DNA from: an uncultured Bacteroidia bacterium | GTDB lineage: Bacteria > Bacteroidota > Bacteroidia > Bacteroidales > Prolixibacteraceae | Length of the DNA stretch: 64,000 nucleotides | Direction: 5' to 3' | Assembly (NCBI GenBank): GCA_903923905.1 | Contig: CAIXZH010000059.1 | Coordinates: 1-64,000 of the forward strand | Shown: positions 34,598-43,007 of the stretch, in pieces | How the letters are laid out: the number at the start of each line of letters is the position of its first letter | Numbering within the stretch: the first letter of the stretch is position 1 | Program-made: the position numbers and the translations under genes | Notes under the pieces: model-generated | What the model saw: only the letters and a program-made list of their open reading frames with translations | Database searches by the model: none | What the model was told of the DNA's origin: nothing

Positions 34598-37042
34598 CTA
34601 AATAAAAAACAGGGCAACCCTGTAAGTAATAAATGAGATTAACCAGGCAAACCCCGTGGTATAGAACACAGTAAACACGGCCCATTTCCAACTGCCCGAC
34701 TCCCGTTTTATAGTAGCAATCACAGCAATACAAGGAAAGTAAAGAAGAACAAAAACAAGAAATGAAAGTGCCACTGCCTGATTAAAAACTTTCTCTCCCG
34801 CTTTAGGTCCAATATAATAAGTTTCTGATTTAAGTACTTCTGGCAATAATTCTTTGGTCTTTTGATTATCTTTTCCTGTTTCGTACAGAACACCCATTGT
34901 ACTTACCACAATCTCTTTGGCAGGGATTCCAGCCACAAGGCAGATTCCCATTCGCCAGTCAAAACCCAAAGGACTGATTATCGGTTCAATCACATGCCCA
35001 ATAGTTCCAAGAAAAGAGTTTTCGATCTGGGATTGGACATGCATCGTTTTGGCAAGCTGAATACCGGTTGTATTGGTTAGGCTATTCTGTTCCGGAGCAC
35101 TTCGCGGGAAGTATTCAAGTGCCCAAATAATTACAACTGCGACGAGAATTGTTCCCCCAATTTTTTTAATATATTGACTTGCCTTATCCCACATATGGAC
35201 TAAGGTATTCCGGAAAACCGGCATCCTGTATGGGGGAAGTTCCATTACAAACGGTGTATCCTTACGTCTGAAGAGGGTCTGGTTTAAAATTTTTGCCATA
35301 ACAATAGCCATGGTTAATCCCAACAGGTATAAGCCGGTCAGGACCAGGGCCGGATAGTTTTTAAAAAAGGCTGAAATCAGTACGATGTAAACTGGCAGAC
35401 GGGCAGAACAAGACATAAAGGGGATGATCAACATGGTCAACAATCTGTCGCCCCGATTACGGATGGTTCGTGTTGCCATAATTGCCGGAACATTGCATCC
35501 AAAACCCATTACCAATGGGATAAATGACCGTCCGTGCAACCCGATTTTATGCATAAGTTTATCCATGATAAATGCTGCCCGGGCCATATAACCGGTATCC
35601 TCCATCAATGAGGTAAAAAAGAACAGGATCAGAATATTCGGCAGGAAAACGATAATGCTTCCGAGTCCGTTGATAATCCCATCGGTTAAAAGATCTTTAA
35701 ACATCCCAGGAGCCATCAAGGTTTTGATAATTCCTGAAATGAAATTAACTCCATCGTTGATCCAGATCATGGGAATACCTCCCAGTTTAAAAGTTGCAAA
35801 GAATGTCAGAAACATGAAAAACAGGAAGATTGGAAAGCCAAGAACTCGATGGGTAATCAACCTATCTATCTTTCCGGTGATTTCATACCTCCATTGAATG
35901 CCTGGAACAAAAGTCTCCCTCAGTGCGCCCGAAATAAAACCGAATTTAGCATCGGTAATTAAGTGAGAACTCTCTTCATTCCATCTCGATTTCAATCGAA
36001 TAGTTTCCCGCTGGATAACCTCATTAATGCGGGTATAGTTTGTGGAAGTTTTTAATGCTTCCAAAGCTGTTGGATCCTTATCTAAAAGCCTGATTGCCAA
36101 ATATCTTGAAGATAATTTCGCAGTAATTGGCTTGTCCATCTTAATCTCCTTGCGGATTGCCTTGATTGATTGCTCAAGTTCTTCGCCATAGTTGATGTGA
36201 ATATGGCGGACAACAGGATTACGCTCCTCATAAACTTCAATAATTTCATCGAACAGTTGCTCAAGCCCTTCCCCTTTGCTTGCAGTGGTGGGAATGATCG
36301 GAATACCCAACAATTTACCCAGTTCTTGCCGATCAAGTTTAGCTCCGCTGGATTTAAGATCATCATACATATTCAGGGCAACCACAACCTTGATATCCAT
36401 GTCGATTAACTGAGTGGTCAAAAACATATTCCGCTCCAGATTTGAGGCATCGATTACATTTAAAACGATATCAGGGGTCTCTTCAATAATATAGTTCCGG
36501 GTATATAATTCTTCAGGAGAAAAAGAGGTCAATGAATAAGTACCTGGCAGATCTACCAGGTTGAATGTGTACCCTTTGTGTCGGAATGAGGCAATTTTGG
36601 AATCGACTGTTACACCGGTGTAATTACCGACATGTTCCTTGGAATGGGTGACCCGGTTAAATAAGGTTGTTTTTCCACAGTTTGGATTTCCGGCCAATGC
36701 CACATGAATGGTTTTCCCCTTCTCGCGTGCCGAAATCTTTAGCACCTCCATATCTATAATCCCATCAAAACTTGGCGGCGCAAAGTTCATGGCCTCTTCC
36801 ATCGTGATTACTTCAATGAGTGCAGCCTCAGCCCGCCGTAGCGAGACATTGTATCCAAGAAGCTGATATTCAACCGGATCAAAAAGCGGAGCATTTTTCA
36901 GTACAGTCACTTCTTTCCCCGCAACAAATCCCATTTCTGATATTCGTCGACGAAAAGAACCGTGCCCAAGCACCTTTGTTATTATAACATGCTTATTTTC
37001 TTCTACTTCCGAAAGTCGCACTTCACTCTTATTTAGAACCAT
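34598..37042 (-). CDS. feoB: Ferrous iron transporter, FeoA-FeoB fusion
   Basis: The first ~78 residues are a FeoA SH3-like domain (VLGHGSFRRRISEMGF, LLGYNVSLRRAEAALIEV). The GTPase domain follows with G1 GNPNCGKTT (118-126), G3 DLPGTYSL and a VVALNMYD G4 motif. The C-terminal membrane part has two Gate modules and about eight or more helices (FGCNVPAIMATR, LVAGIPAKEIVVSTMG). At 814 residues it is full length. FeoB takes up Fe(II) across the inner membrane in low-oxygen settings. The FeoA fusion is common in Bacteroidota. Confidence 0.97.
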   Translation of the reverse strand: MVLNKSEVRLSEVEENKHVIITKVLGHGSFRRRISEMGFVAGKEVTVLKNAPLFDPVEYQLLGYNVSLRRAEAALIEVITMEEAMNFAPPSFDGIIDMEVLKISAREKGKTIHVALAGNPNCGKTTLFNRVTHSKEHVGNYTGVTVDSKIASFRHKGYTFNLVDLPGTYSLTSFSPEELYTRNYIIEETPDIVLNVIDASNLERNMFLTTQLIDMDIKVVVALNMYDDLKSSGAKLDRQELGKLLGIPIIPTTASKGEGLEQLFDEIIEVYEERNPVVRHIHINYGEELEQSIKAIRKEIKMDKPITAKLSSRYLAIRLLDKDPTALEALKTSTNYTRINEVIQRETIRLKSRWNEESSHLITDAKFGFISGALRETFVPGIQWRYEITGKIDRLITHRVLGFPIFLFFMFLTFFATFKLGGIPMIWINDGVNFISGIIKTLMAPGMFKDLLTDGIINGLGSIIVFLPNILILFFFTSLMEDTGYMARAAFIMDKLMHKIGLHGRSFIPLVMGFGCNVPAIMATRTIRNRGDRLLTMLIIPFMSCSARLPVYIVLISAFFKNYPALVLTGLYLLGLTMAIVMAKILNQTLFRRKDTPFVMELPPYRMPVFRNTLVHMWDKASQYIKKIGGTILVAVVIIWALEYFPRSAPEQNSLTNTTGIQLAKTMHVQSQIENSFLGTIGHVIEPIISPLGFDWRMGICLVAGIPAKEIVVSTMGVLYETGKDNQKTKELLPEVLKSETYYIGPKAGEKVFNQAVALSFLVFVLLYFPCIAVIATIKRESGSWKWAVFTVFYTTGFAWLISFITYRVALFFI

Positions 37043-37055
37043 TAAAAATAGGATG

Positions 37056-37063
37056 CAAATATA
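37056..37063 (-). promoter_or_regulatory. Putative -7 element (TATATTTG) of feoAB
   Basis: TATATTTG on the minus strand fits TAnnTTTG and lies 14 bp before the feoAB start codon, implying a very short leader. No iron-box type repeat was recognised. Confidence 0.45.
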
Positions 37064-37152
37064 GGATAATAAATTCTATAATGAGGAATATGTTGAGTAA
37101 AGTTTTTGTGTAAAATAATAGGATTGGATAGTTTTGGTGACTGAAATCTGAT

Positions 37153-37160
37153 TATCTTTG
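37153..37160 (+). promoter_or_regulatory. Putative -7 element (TATCTTTG) of the tRNA-Arg gene
   Basis: TATCTTTG followed by CACC is a strong -7 match 100 bp before the tRNA. A TTTTG at 37132-37136 could be the -33 element, but its 16-bp spacer is short. Confidence 0.45.
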
Positions 37161-37260
37161 CACCGCTTTCGCCGATTGATTGCTGAAATCAATCAAATGG
37201 AATAGTATAAGACGATTCATCAGTTTAAGAATATAGGGAAACGGATGTTAAGTTAATTTT

Positions 37261-37333
37261 GGCCCCGTAGCTTAATGGATAGAGCATCTGACTACGGATC
37301 AGAAGGTTGGGGGTTCGAGTCTCTCCGGGGTCA
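37261..37333 (+). tRNA. tRNA-Arg (anticodon ACG)
   Basis: A complete cloverleaf can be folded. The acceptor stem is GGCCCCG with CGGGGTC, the D arm is GCTTAATGGATAGAGC, the anticodon stem TCTGA/TCAGA holds the loop CTACGGA, and the T loop is TTCGAGT. The anticodon is ACG, read as arginine with A34 normally edited to inosine. CCA is not encoded. The minus-strand accessory island begins after this gene, and tRNA 3' ends are common integration sites. Confidence 0.95.
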
Positions 37334-37339
37334 CTTGAT

Positions 37340-37378
37340 GGCCTGTATGTCGCTGATATACAGGCCTTATTCTTTTTT
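37340..37378 (+). terminator. Rho-independent terminator after tRNA-Arg
   Basis: GGCCTGTAT pairs with ATACAGGCC around a 9-nt loop, followed by TTATTCTTTTTT. It begins 7 bp after the tRNA. Confidence 0.8.
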
Positions 37379-37689
37379 ACACTCATATTTACACTCATTA
37401 AGGGGGAATATACAGGAATAATTTGGACGCGTAAATCTTTCGGTTTATGCGTTTTTTAATTACAAAGTAGTAAGATTTGGTTAAGTTGGATTAAGGGTAA
37501 ATTGATGTGGTTATTACTACTTTAAAAATCGAATTACCATTGGATATCTAATGCGGGTTTTGGCCGGAATCTCAAAAATAAAACGGTCATTTACTTGACG
37601 CTCTTGAATGCTCAAAATCATAATTTCATTGAATTTTTGGGTCGACTTAATACTTCAACACTATTGAACGCAAGGATATATTAAAGCAT

Positions 37690-37890
37690 TTAATCAAGTT
37701 TATCCACTGATCTGACCAGGAATTTATAATTGCTACCATTAACGACTTTATAAGTAAGATGACCTGGATCGACATTGGTATTTACTGCTTTGGTATTTCC
37801 TACCAATGGACAATCAACGTCCCGAAGGTTTTGGTTGACATTAAATCTGAATAAATCGTGTACGCAATCGGCGCCGTGGTGGGAGAATTG
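37690..37890 (-). pseudogene. Eroded reading frame without a start codon
   Basis: An open minus-strand frame of 66 codons, bounded by TGA upstream and ended by TAA, has protein-like composition (DVDCPLVGNTKAVNTNVDPG, then HLTYKVVNGSNYKFLVRSVD) but no ATG. It looks like the C-terminal remnant of a gene broken by a frameshift or deletion. I do not recognise the family. It could also be chance. Confidence 0.3.
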
Positions 37891-38050
37891 TCAGTAGTAA
37901 TGATGGCTAAGGCAATTATGAAAGGATGACGAGAAAGTGAGATATTAAGGTTTTTTTGAGGTAGTTCAACAATTGATAATCAACTTGTTATGAGCAATAA
38001 AGTATATATATTCCTCGAATTCGACGGTTAAAGAATCTTTTTTTAGGATA

Positions 38051-38182
38051 ATGATGATATTAACAGATAGCTATAGTCCAATATATCTGGTACTTGGAGC
38101 GGATTATGAGTGCATAAAAAGAATCCGGCTAGAAGTAAAATATCGCTCAACTACCGTCTGCTCAGACGGTAGTTGTCGATGA
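38051..38182 (+). CDS. Possible small ORF of 43 codons
   Basis: ATGATG preceded by AGGATA opens a frame of 43 codons rich in hydrophobic and basic residues (ILTDSYSPIYLVLGADYECI). Its last codons lie in a 13-bp stem hairpin. No family is recognised. It may be real, a gene fragment, or chance. Confidence 0.2.
   Translation: MMILTDSYSPIYLVLGADYECIKRIRLEVKYRSTTVCSDGSCR
38148..38175. repeat. Strong perfect hairpin, 13-bp arms
   Basis: CAACTACCGTCTG and CAGACGGTAGTTG are exact reverse complements separated by CT. No T tract follows on either strand, so it is not a typical terminator; it could be an operator, a recombination site or a cruciform-forming repeat. Confidence 0.6.
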
Positions 38183-38350
38183 CGGAAAGTTATGAAGCAT
38201 GATTTGTTTGACAGAATGTATTATCTACAGATTGATTGTCAAATTATGAGGGTTTATGAATATTGAAGTGAAATATAAATATTCCGGACGATGCTGCATA
38301 AATGAGCATTCAGAATAAAAATAAAAATGTTGCTCGTCCGAGGTTTTAAG

Positions 38351-38455
38351 CTACCACCTTCACTACATTCACTACAATATTATAAATCAACTATTTAAAT
38401 CATAAAATAAGGTAGTGAAGCGGTAGTCAAGGTAGTGAAGGTAGTGAGAGTAGCC
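38351..38455. repeat. Inverted clusters of CTTCACTAC / GTAGTGAAG repeats
   Basis: The left cluster (38351-38375) reads CTACCACCTTCACTAC, then CATTCACTAC. The right cluster (38411-38450) has four 10-bp units of the type GGTAGTGAAG. The clusters are in opposite orientation around an AT-rich core of 35 bp. Such repeat arrays look like replication iterons or the repeats near mobilisable elements in Bacteroidota; the function is inferred. Confidence 0.6.
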
Positions 38456-38656
38456 TAGGTATCCTCAAATAGACCACCCCCAGAGAGGAAAAATATTTTT
38501 TTTATTGAAAAATGATTGAAAAACAGGAATTGAAGAAAAGAACCAAAACCAAGATTTGAAATGAGTCACGAAAGATTAACTCAATTAACCTGGCTGCAGT
38601 TACCAAGGCTTATTGACGGTTTCAATTGGAGAAGTTATTAAACCAGCCCTACAACC

Positions 38657-38674
38657 ATCCCCTGATCAGGGGAT
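38657..38674. repeat. Perfect 18-bp palindrome
   Basis: ATCCCCTGATCAGGGGAT is fully self-complementary, with no loop. It could be a dimeric repressor operator; the next gene starts 155 bp downstream. Confidence 0.5.
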
Positions 38675-38786
38675 AGTTCAATCCTTCAAACCCAATTCAA
38701 CCTATTAAATGGATCTCATAATTACAAAGTAAATTTGAATATATCAAATCAAAACAGGGATGACAGGTTTTGGCATAGCAATCCAA

Positions 38787-38794
38787 TATCTTTG
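38787..38794 (+). promoter_or_regulatory. Putative -7 element (TATCTTTG) of the 120-residue protein gene
   Basis: TATCTTTG lies 35 bp before the start codon. A TTTTG at 38768-38772 is upstream with a short spacer of 14 bp. Its presence supports the downstream ORF as a real gene. Confidence 0.5.
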
Positions 38795-38829
38795 CTTTGT
38801 TAAACTTTAATTTCTAAAACAAAATTTTC

Positions 38830-39192
38830 ATGGAAGAAAACAAACTTATTCTTGAAGCCGGATCAGAGGGTGGTTCAATTCAACTGCACCAAATAAATGA
38901 TTATTTCTTATATTCTACAGACGAGACTACTTTAAGGGATTTTGTTCCCGACTTGACTTTAGAGGAATTGAAAACAAAATCCAACGTTTTCAGTACGTTA
39001 GACCAGGCAATGAAGAGTATACTTGGGAAATATAAGATTTTTAGGTTATATCCCCTTAGTGTTCATCCCGATTTTAAAAGCAAAATAATTCCTTACTATC
39101 AGATTTTCTGTTCGGAGACTGAAAAGTCAGAGAATTGGAATAAAGCGAAATGGGACTATTTGCTATTTAATAATCGGGCAAACCGGTTATAG
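38830..39192 (+). CDS. Hypothetical protein, 120 residues
   Basis: I do not recognise a domain with a known function. The start MEENKLILEAGSEGGSIQL resembles the opening of many uncharacterised Bacteroidota proteins that begin LILEAGSEGGSI. The rest is a mixed alpha/beta pattern without signal peptide or membrane helix. It is the only convincing plus-strand gene of the island and is convergent with the WYL regulator (9-bp gap). A good -7 box upstream supports expression. Confidence 0.7.
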   Translation: MEENKLILEAGSEGGSIQLHQINDYFLYSTDETTLRDFVPDLTLEELKTKSNVFSTLDQAMKSILGKYKIFRLYPLSVHPDFKSKIIPYYQIFCSETEKSENWNKAKWDYLLFNNRANRL

Positions 39193-39201
39193 CTTCATCA
39201 A

Positions 39202-40104
39202 TCATTTAGCCGCCGCCAAATGTCCAGCCCTGATCTCCTCCGCCAAAGATTCAGGTTGTAATACCCTGACCGTATTACCATGAGCGAGAAGCTCCATCCT
39301 AAAATCAAAGGTATTATAAATCAATAATTTGATTCGCAATTCATCGGCATTATCAACAATAATCTGCTGCGACTGGTGAAGAGGCAAGGTTTTGATATAT
39401 TTCCCCTGGTCCGGATCAAACGATAGAATTACCTCAATGGGCTTTTCTGAAGTTGGGGATATAATCCCGAAACAATGTTTGAAATAGTCCTCAATATTGA
39501 AATTCTGAGGGCACTTGAACTTACTCCGGGTAATCTCCAGTGAGGATATCCGATCCAACCCGAAAGTCTTAATAATTCCATTTGAAGACTCCTTCTCTAA
39601 ATTTGTTGAAATTAGGTACCAGCGGTTTTTAAACTCTTTAAGAGCTAATGGACCAACAAGCCGTTGTGATGGTTCATCCTCCCAGAATTTCTGATATGTA
39701 AACCGGATCTGCAAATTATTAGTTATGGCATGGAGCAGACCAAAAAGATTTTCAGTCCCCTGGGGTCGCCGGTTTTCAAACTGAATCGATTTTGATACAT
39801 TCTCCCCGATTTTTAAAGCGTTGAAAGTATCGAAAGCCTCTAACCGACGACGGCTCACTTCCGATTGTAGCTCCTCATCTATGGCATAAACCCGACGCTT
39901 AAAATCATAATTGATCTCAATTTCGAAAATCGACCCGATATCCTCAAGATCACGTTTGAACTGCCGCTTCGAAACATTGAAATTCATACATTGCAGGTCC
40001 GATTGTTGCCGTAGGTAGGTGTCAATCTCTTTAAAGGTTGCCGGAGATTTACGCAACTTATTAGTAATATGGAAGTAACGTAAAAGTGATTCTTTGGTTG
40101 ACAT
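39202..40104 (-). CDS. WYL-domain transcriptional regulator
   Basis: The 300 residues comprise an N-terminal winged helix (about 1-75; SKRQFKRDLEDIGSIFEI), a WYL domain with the RWYLIST core (about residues 155-163), and a C-terminal WCX-like extension. WYL regulators of the BrxR/CapW type repress defence systems and may respond to nucleic-acid ligands. A near-perfect inverted repeat lies 37 bp upstream, so it is probably autoregulated. The same repeat core lies before the AAA ATPase gene near 47.2 kb, which suggests that this protein controls that operon. Confidence 0.9.
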   Translation of the reverse strand: MSTKESLLRYFHITNKLRKSPATFKEIDTYLRQQSDLQCMNFNVSKRQFKRDLEDIGSIFEIEINYDFKRRVYAIDEELQSEVSRRRLEAFDTFNALKIGENVSKSIQFENRRPQGTENLFGLLHAITNNLQIRFTYQKFWEDEPSQRLVGPLALKEFKNRWYLISTNLEKESSNGIIKTFGLDRISSLEITRSKFKCPQNFNIEDYFKHCFGIISPTSEKPIEVILSFDPDQGKYIKTLPLHQSQQIIVDNADELRIKLLIYNTFDFRMELLAHGNTVRVLQPESLAEEIRAGHLAAAK

Positions 40105-40126
40105 ACTTTCTGAAGTTTAGTTTAAG

Positions 40127-40134
40127 CAAATATA
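40127..40134 (-). promoter_or_regulatory. -7 element (TATATTTG) of the WYL regulator gene
   Basis: TATATTTG on the minus strand lies 23 bp before the WYL start codon and exactly 6 nt downstream of the inverted-repeat operator. Confidence 0.55.
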
Positions 40135-40140
40135 GCTAAT

Positions 40141-40165
40141 TACTACGACAAAATATGTCGTAGTA
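40141..40165. promoter_or_regulatory. Operator of the WYL regulator: perfect inverted repeat
   Basis: TACTACGACA-AAATA-TGTCGTAGTA is a perfect inverted repeat with 10-bp arms and a 5-bp spacer. It covers the -33 region of the WYL promoter. A related site with the same GACA-N5-TGTC core and the same distance to a -7 box occurs at 47197-47221. Confidence 0.75.
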
Positions 40166-40187
40166 TGGCAATAATGACAAGATATTA

Positions 40188-40358
40188 TTACATTCCTAAT
40201 ATAATTTCTTTCTCTGGAATTTCACCGGTAAGAAACTTTTCAATTGTATTTCTTAAACTATAATCATGCAGAAGTTCATTTAGAATAGAGTGTGATAAGG
40301 CAGATGGAATTACTAGCCAGGTGGGGTTTCCGATTGAAAATAGATTACCGACATTACC
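40188..40358 (-). pseudogene. Truncated gene remnant, C-terminal part (possibly RES-domain toxin)
   Basis: An open frame of 56 codons without a start codon, ended by TAA, encodes VGNLFSIGNPTWLVIPSAL and then SILNELLHDYSLRNTIEKFL. The pattern VG...G..TWLVIPSAL weakly resembles the C-terminal strand of RES-domain toxins. A stop codon lies immediately upstream in frame, so the gene is broken. The family guess is low confidence. Confidence 0.35.
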
Positions 40359-40514
40359 TCAAAACCACCTCATTCCTATTCGCGGCTGTTAATTCGAGTA
40401 AGAAACAACAAGTAGAATCATAATTCAAAACTTAAAATATCCCTTTAAAATCAAAAACGATTGAAGCAATAGAATTGATCTGAAAATTAAATAATAAGAA
40501 CAACCAGATCTATT

Positions 40515-42593
40515 CTAGTTAGAATTAGTTTTGAATTCGAACAATTCGCCAACTTCAAGTTGTTCATACCATTCTTTATAAATATCAGCTAATCTATGTA
40601 CAATAGCTTGTGCAAGTATCACTAGTTGTTGTTCGTTAACCTTATCGTCAATATTTTCCCAATATTTCCAATTATCATCTGTTATAAAACTTATTAATCT
40701 ATTTTTTTCAAGCCGACTTTTAGGCGAGAGCCTGTCACCTTGTGCTCTATTTTCTTCTAAAGCTAATGCCCTAAAATTCCCTATACACCACCTCCACTCA
40801 TGCGTTAAAGAACTATAGTTCACTATACTGTAAGTCCACCAATTATCAGGATAAATATGATCCCAATCATAAGGCCGGTTGGTATCCTCAAGTAGAGTAT
40901 CCCACTGAAGTTCAGTAAATTTAGAATTGAGATAATTTCTTTGAACATATAATAAAATTTGTCTTTGATCATGAAGTTTATTGAAAAATGTCAGAAATTG
41001 GTTTTTCTGCTTTTCATCATTATCAAAAACATTGTCCCAACCATTATTTATTTTTCGTACAAGTTTCAATCTTACAAAATCTGGGTTTGGTAACATAACT
41101 AACCAACGTTGATTATTGTCTTCAATACTTTGACTATTTGAGAATAATTTAGGATTCCAAAATTCGAATTTACCAGATAACTTGATTTCTTTGGCTAATT
41201 CATTTAAAAATAAATTCGTATCTATTGAGAACCAGCATAAAGCTGTAATTGAAGCCAAAATTTTTTTATGAATCACTTCGTTATTTAATATCTCGTCTAA
41301 CTCAATCTTTGATTTATGTAACCAATAAATAAAAATAAAAAAGACATTCTGATTTCTGGCAATTTCAGCCGCCAATGGGAAAGGTAATTGAAATGAATTA
41401 GAGCCAATAAGAACTTCCTTAGCCTTTGAAAACAAGTCGTTTATATAAGGCTTTTCATCCTCAGTAAACTGTTTGATTGCTTTATAAAAATCTCCTTCTT
41501 CATTCTTGATTTTACTTTTAAATTCCTTTAATTTGAGCTGACTTGCAAATTTTAATTCTTGATTTTTTAAGGAGAGATCAGTCAAAGCGATTCTTGAAAT
41601 GAGTGTGATTATACGAGATGGTGCAATAAAACTTAAACCAGCCTCCTCTACGATATTCTTAAATTCTGGAAACACACTTTTATACATTGAATATATTAAC
41701 TCTTCTCCGAATAGCCCTGTACCAGCTGTATTAATGCGAACAAAAATAGTTGATGCATTAGCATTTGCCGTATTTGATTCTTCTTCAAGTTGTTTTTTAT
41801 TTAATGAAATTACAGGTATTTGTGTTTCCAATAATATTTTTATGGCTAATTCAATGTTTCGTGAGACGGGTTCATTAAATAAAATATCTTCAAGTGTTGA
41901 AAAGAAATTTGTTATCTCATTTCCATTCTTTATCCCATTAAGAAACAGATATTTTTTGCAGTATTCAACTAATTTATCCCTCCAATTTTCTTTACAATCT
42001 CTAATTGAAGAAATCAGAAAATTCATAGGTACAGGTAAATCTGCTTTTACAGGATAAACATCTTTCAAATTATAATGGGGATATCTAAGCCCAGATTCGT
42101 TAAATATGGCCATCGCATTCCTTCTAACGCTTATTCCCAAAGTATCTCCATTCAAATTATATCCCCAAGGATGAGATTGAGTTACTAAACGCGGCAAAAA
42201 CAAACCATCATCCTTTTCCCCTAATGAAGTTCCATCTTTAACAGCTAAATCAAGCCACAAAACTGGAACGGTTTTTTGTGGAGACTTATATTTCGATGAG
42301 TAGAAATTTGGATGTTGTGATTCATCCCATGGATTATAAAAACCCATTGCAATTGCAGTGGCTCTTTGTTGTCCATCAAGTAAATCTTTTTTCAAACCTT
42401 TTCCATCATTCTCAGAAATGAGAAAAGATCCGATTGGAAAACCTCTTAATAAAGAATCCCATAATGTTTCTACTTGTTTAGGTTTCCAAACGTAGCCCCT
42501 TTGCATGGCTGGTAATCCAATTTTTGCATTATCTGCATCTAATTGCCATTTAGCAATTTCTTCTAACGAACTAAATTTAGTTTGGTTATTCAT
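40515..42593 (-). CDS. DUF262-DUF1524 (GmrSD-type) protein
   Basis: This protein of 692 residues joins an N-terminal DUF262 domain (GLPAMQRGYVWKPKQVETLW and LLDGQQRATAI, the ParB/Srx-like nucleotide-binding fold) with a C-terminal DUF1524 HNH-type nuclease domain (WDHIYPDNWW, NFRALALEENRAQGDRLSP). GmrSD enzymes are type IV restriction systems that cut modified phage DNA, with DUF262 using NTP. Here both parts are on one chain and all key residues are visible. The gene is AT-rich compared with its neighbours. It lies 47 bp downstream of the 89-residue protein gene and may be the last gene of the ATPase operon. Confidence 0.88.
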   Translation of the reverse strand: MNNQTKFSSLEEIAKWQLDADNAKIGLPAMQRGYVWKPKQVETLWDSLLRGFPIGSFLISENDGKGLKKDLLDGQQRATAIAMGFYNPWDESQHPNFYSSKYKSPQKTVPVLWLDLAVKDGTSLGEKDDGLFLPRLVTQSHPWGYNLNGDTLGISVRRNAMAIFNESGLRYPHYNLKDVYPVKADLPVPMNFLISSIRDCKENWRDKLVEYCKKYLFLNGIKNGNEITNFFSTLEDILFNEPVSRNIELAIKILLETQIPVISLNKKQLEEESNTANANASTIFVRINTAGTGLFGEELIYSMYKSVFPEFKNIVEEAGLSFIAPSRIITLISRIALTDLSLKNQELKFASQLKLKEFKSKIKNEEGDFYKAIKQFTEDEKPYINDLFSKAKEVLIGSNSFQLPFPLAAEIARNQNVFFIFIYWLHKSKIELDEILNNEVIHKKILASITALCWFSIDTNLFLNELAKEIKLSGKFEFWNPKLFSNSQSIEDNNQRWLVMLPNPDFVRLKLVRKINNGWDNVFDNDEKQKNQFLTFFNKLHDQRQILLYVQRNYLNSKFTELQWDTLLEDTNRPYDWDHIYPDNWWTYSIVNYSSLTHEWRWCIGNFRALALEENRAQGDRLSPKSRLEKNRLISFITDDNWKYWENIDDKVNEQQLVILAQAIVHRLADIYKEWYEQLEVGELFEFKTNSN

Positions 42594-42640
42594 AGTAATT
42601 TTAAAAATAGATTAATAATTAATTTTTGATTCAATTATCT

Positions 42641-42910
42641 CTATATTAATAATTTAATATTAATTGTATATTCGTCACCTCTTCCCGGAAACATTATATA
42701 CCAATTATTACTCTCATCCTCCACTTCAAGAAAATGATGCCAAAGGCCTTCTTCGTCGTCGGATTCAGATAAACCGGAGTGGCGTGGGTAATCTTTTAAG
42801 AACTCCGCAAACCGGTCATAGGCAATAGATTTCTCCTCATCCCGGGATTCGTACCGATTAGATAAAACCTTGTATTTGGCAATGATTTGGGCTAATTCTT
42901 CAGCAGTCAT
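42641..42910 (-). CDS. Hypothetical protein, 89 residues
   Basis: I do not recognise this acidic, soluble protein. It has a helical N-terminal half (TAEELAQIIAKYKVLSNRYE) and a C-terminal segment rich in aromatic and acidic residues (WHHFLEVEDESNNWYIMFPG). It lies between the 247-residue gene and the DUF262 gene on the same strand. No toxin, antitoxin or DNA-binding motif is evident. Confidence 0.6.
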   Translation of the reverse strand: MTAEELAQIIAKYKVLSNRYESRDEEKSIAYDRFAEFLKDYPRHSGLSESDDEEGLWHHFLEVEDESNNWYIMFPGRGDEYTINIKLLI

Positions 42911-43007
42911 TGGAGTTGGAAATTATTCAGATTAAATTTTTAGGTTGCTCTAAAAGTAAAGGATCTTTTCACCAATATTAAACGATAAAGTCATGTTTTT
43001 AAACAAA

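Larger units (their letters stand above)
37334..38829. other. Gene-poor junction between core genome and accessory island
   Basis: About 1.5 kb without a convincing intact gene. It holds a terminator, an eroded reading frame (37690-37890), a possible 43-codon frame with a strong hairpin at its end, inverted clusters of GGTAGTGAAG repeats, and a perfect 18-bp palindrome. No integrase or transposase was found. The composition fits an old insertion boundary at the tRNA. Confidence 0.6.
40105..40514. other. Intergenic region between the WYL regulator and the DUF262 gene
   Basis: This 410-bp spacer holds the WYL promoter and operator and an eroded minus-strand reading frame. The remainder (about 40360-40514) is AT-rich with nothing assignable. 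Confidence 0.5.

Noticed and set aside
34293-34605. Plus-strand short frames near the feoB end
   Set aside because: They are antisense to the Cys-rich FeoB partner, which is well supported on the minus strand.
37261-37430. Minus-strand frame running through the tRNA-Arg sequence
   Set aside because: The reverse complement of tRNA-Arg gives a familiar false peptide (GETRTPNLLIRSQ); the tRNA cloverleaf is complete.
38351-38455. CRISPR array or leader
   Set aside because: Units are about 10 bp and adjacent, with inverted copies; spacers are absent.
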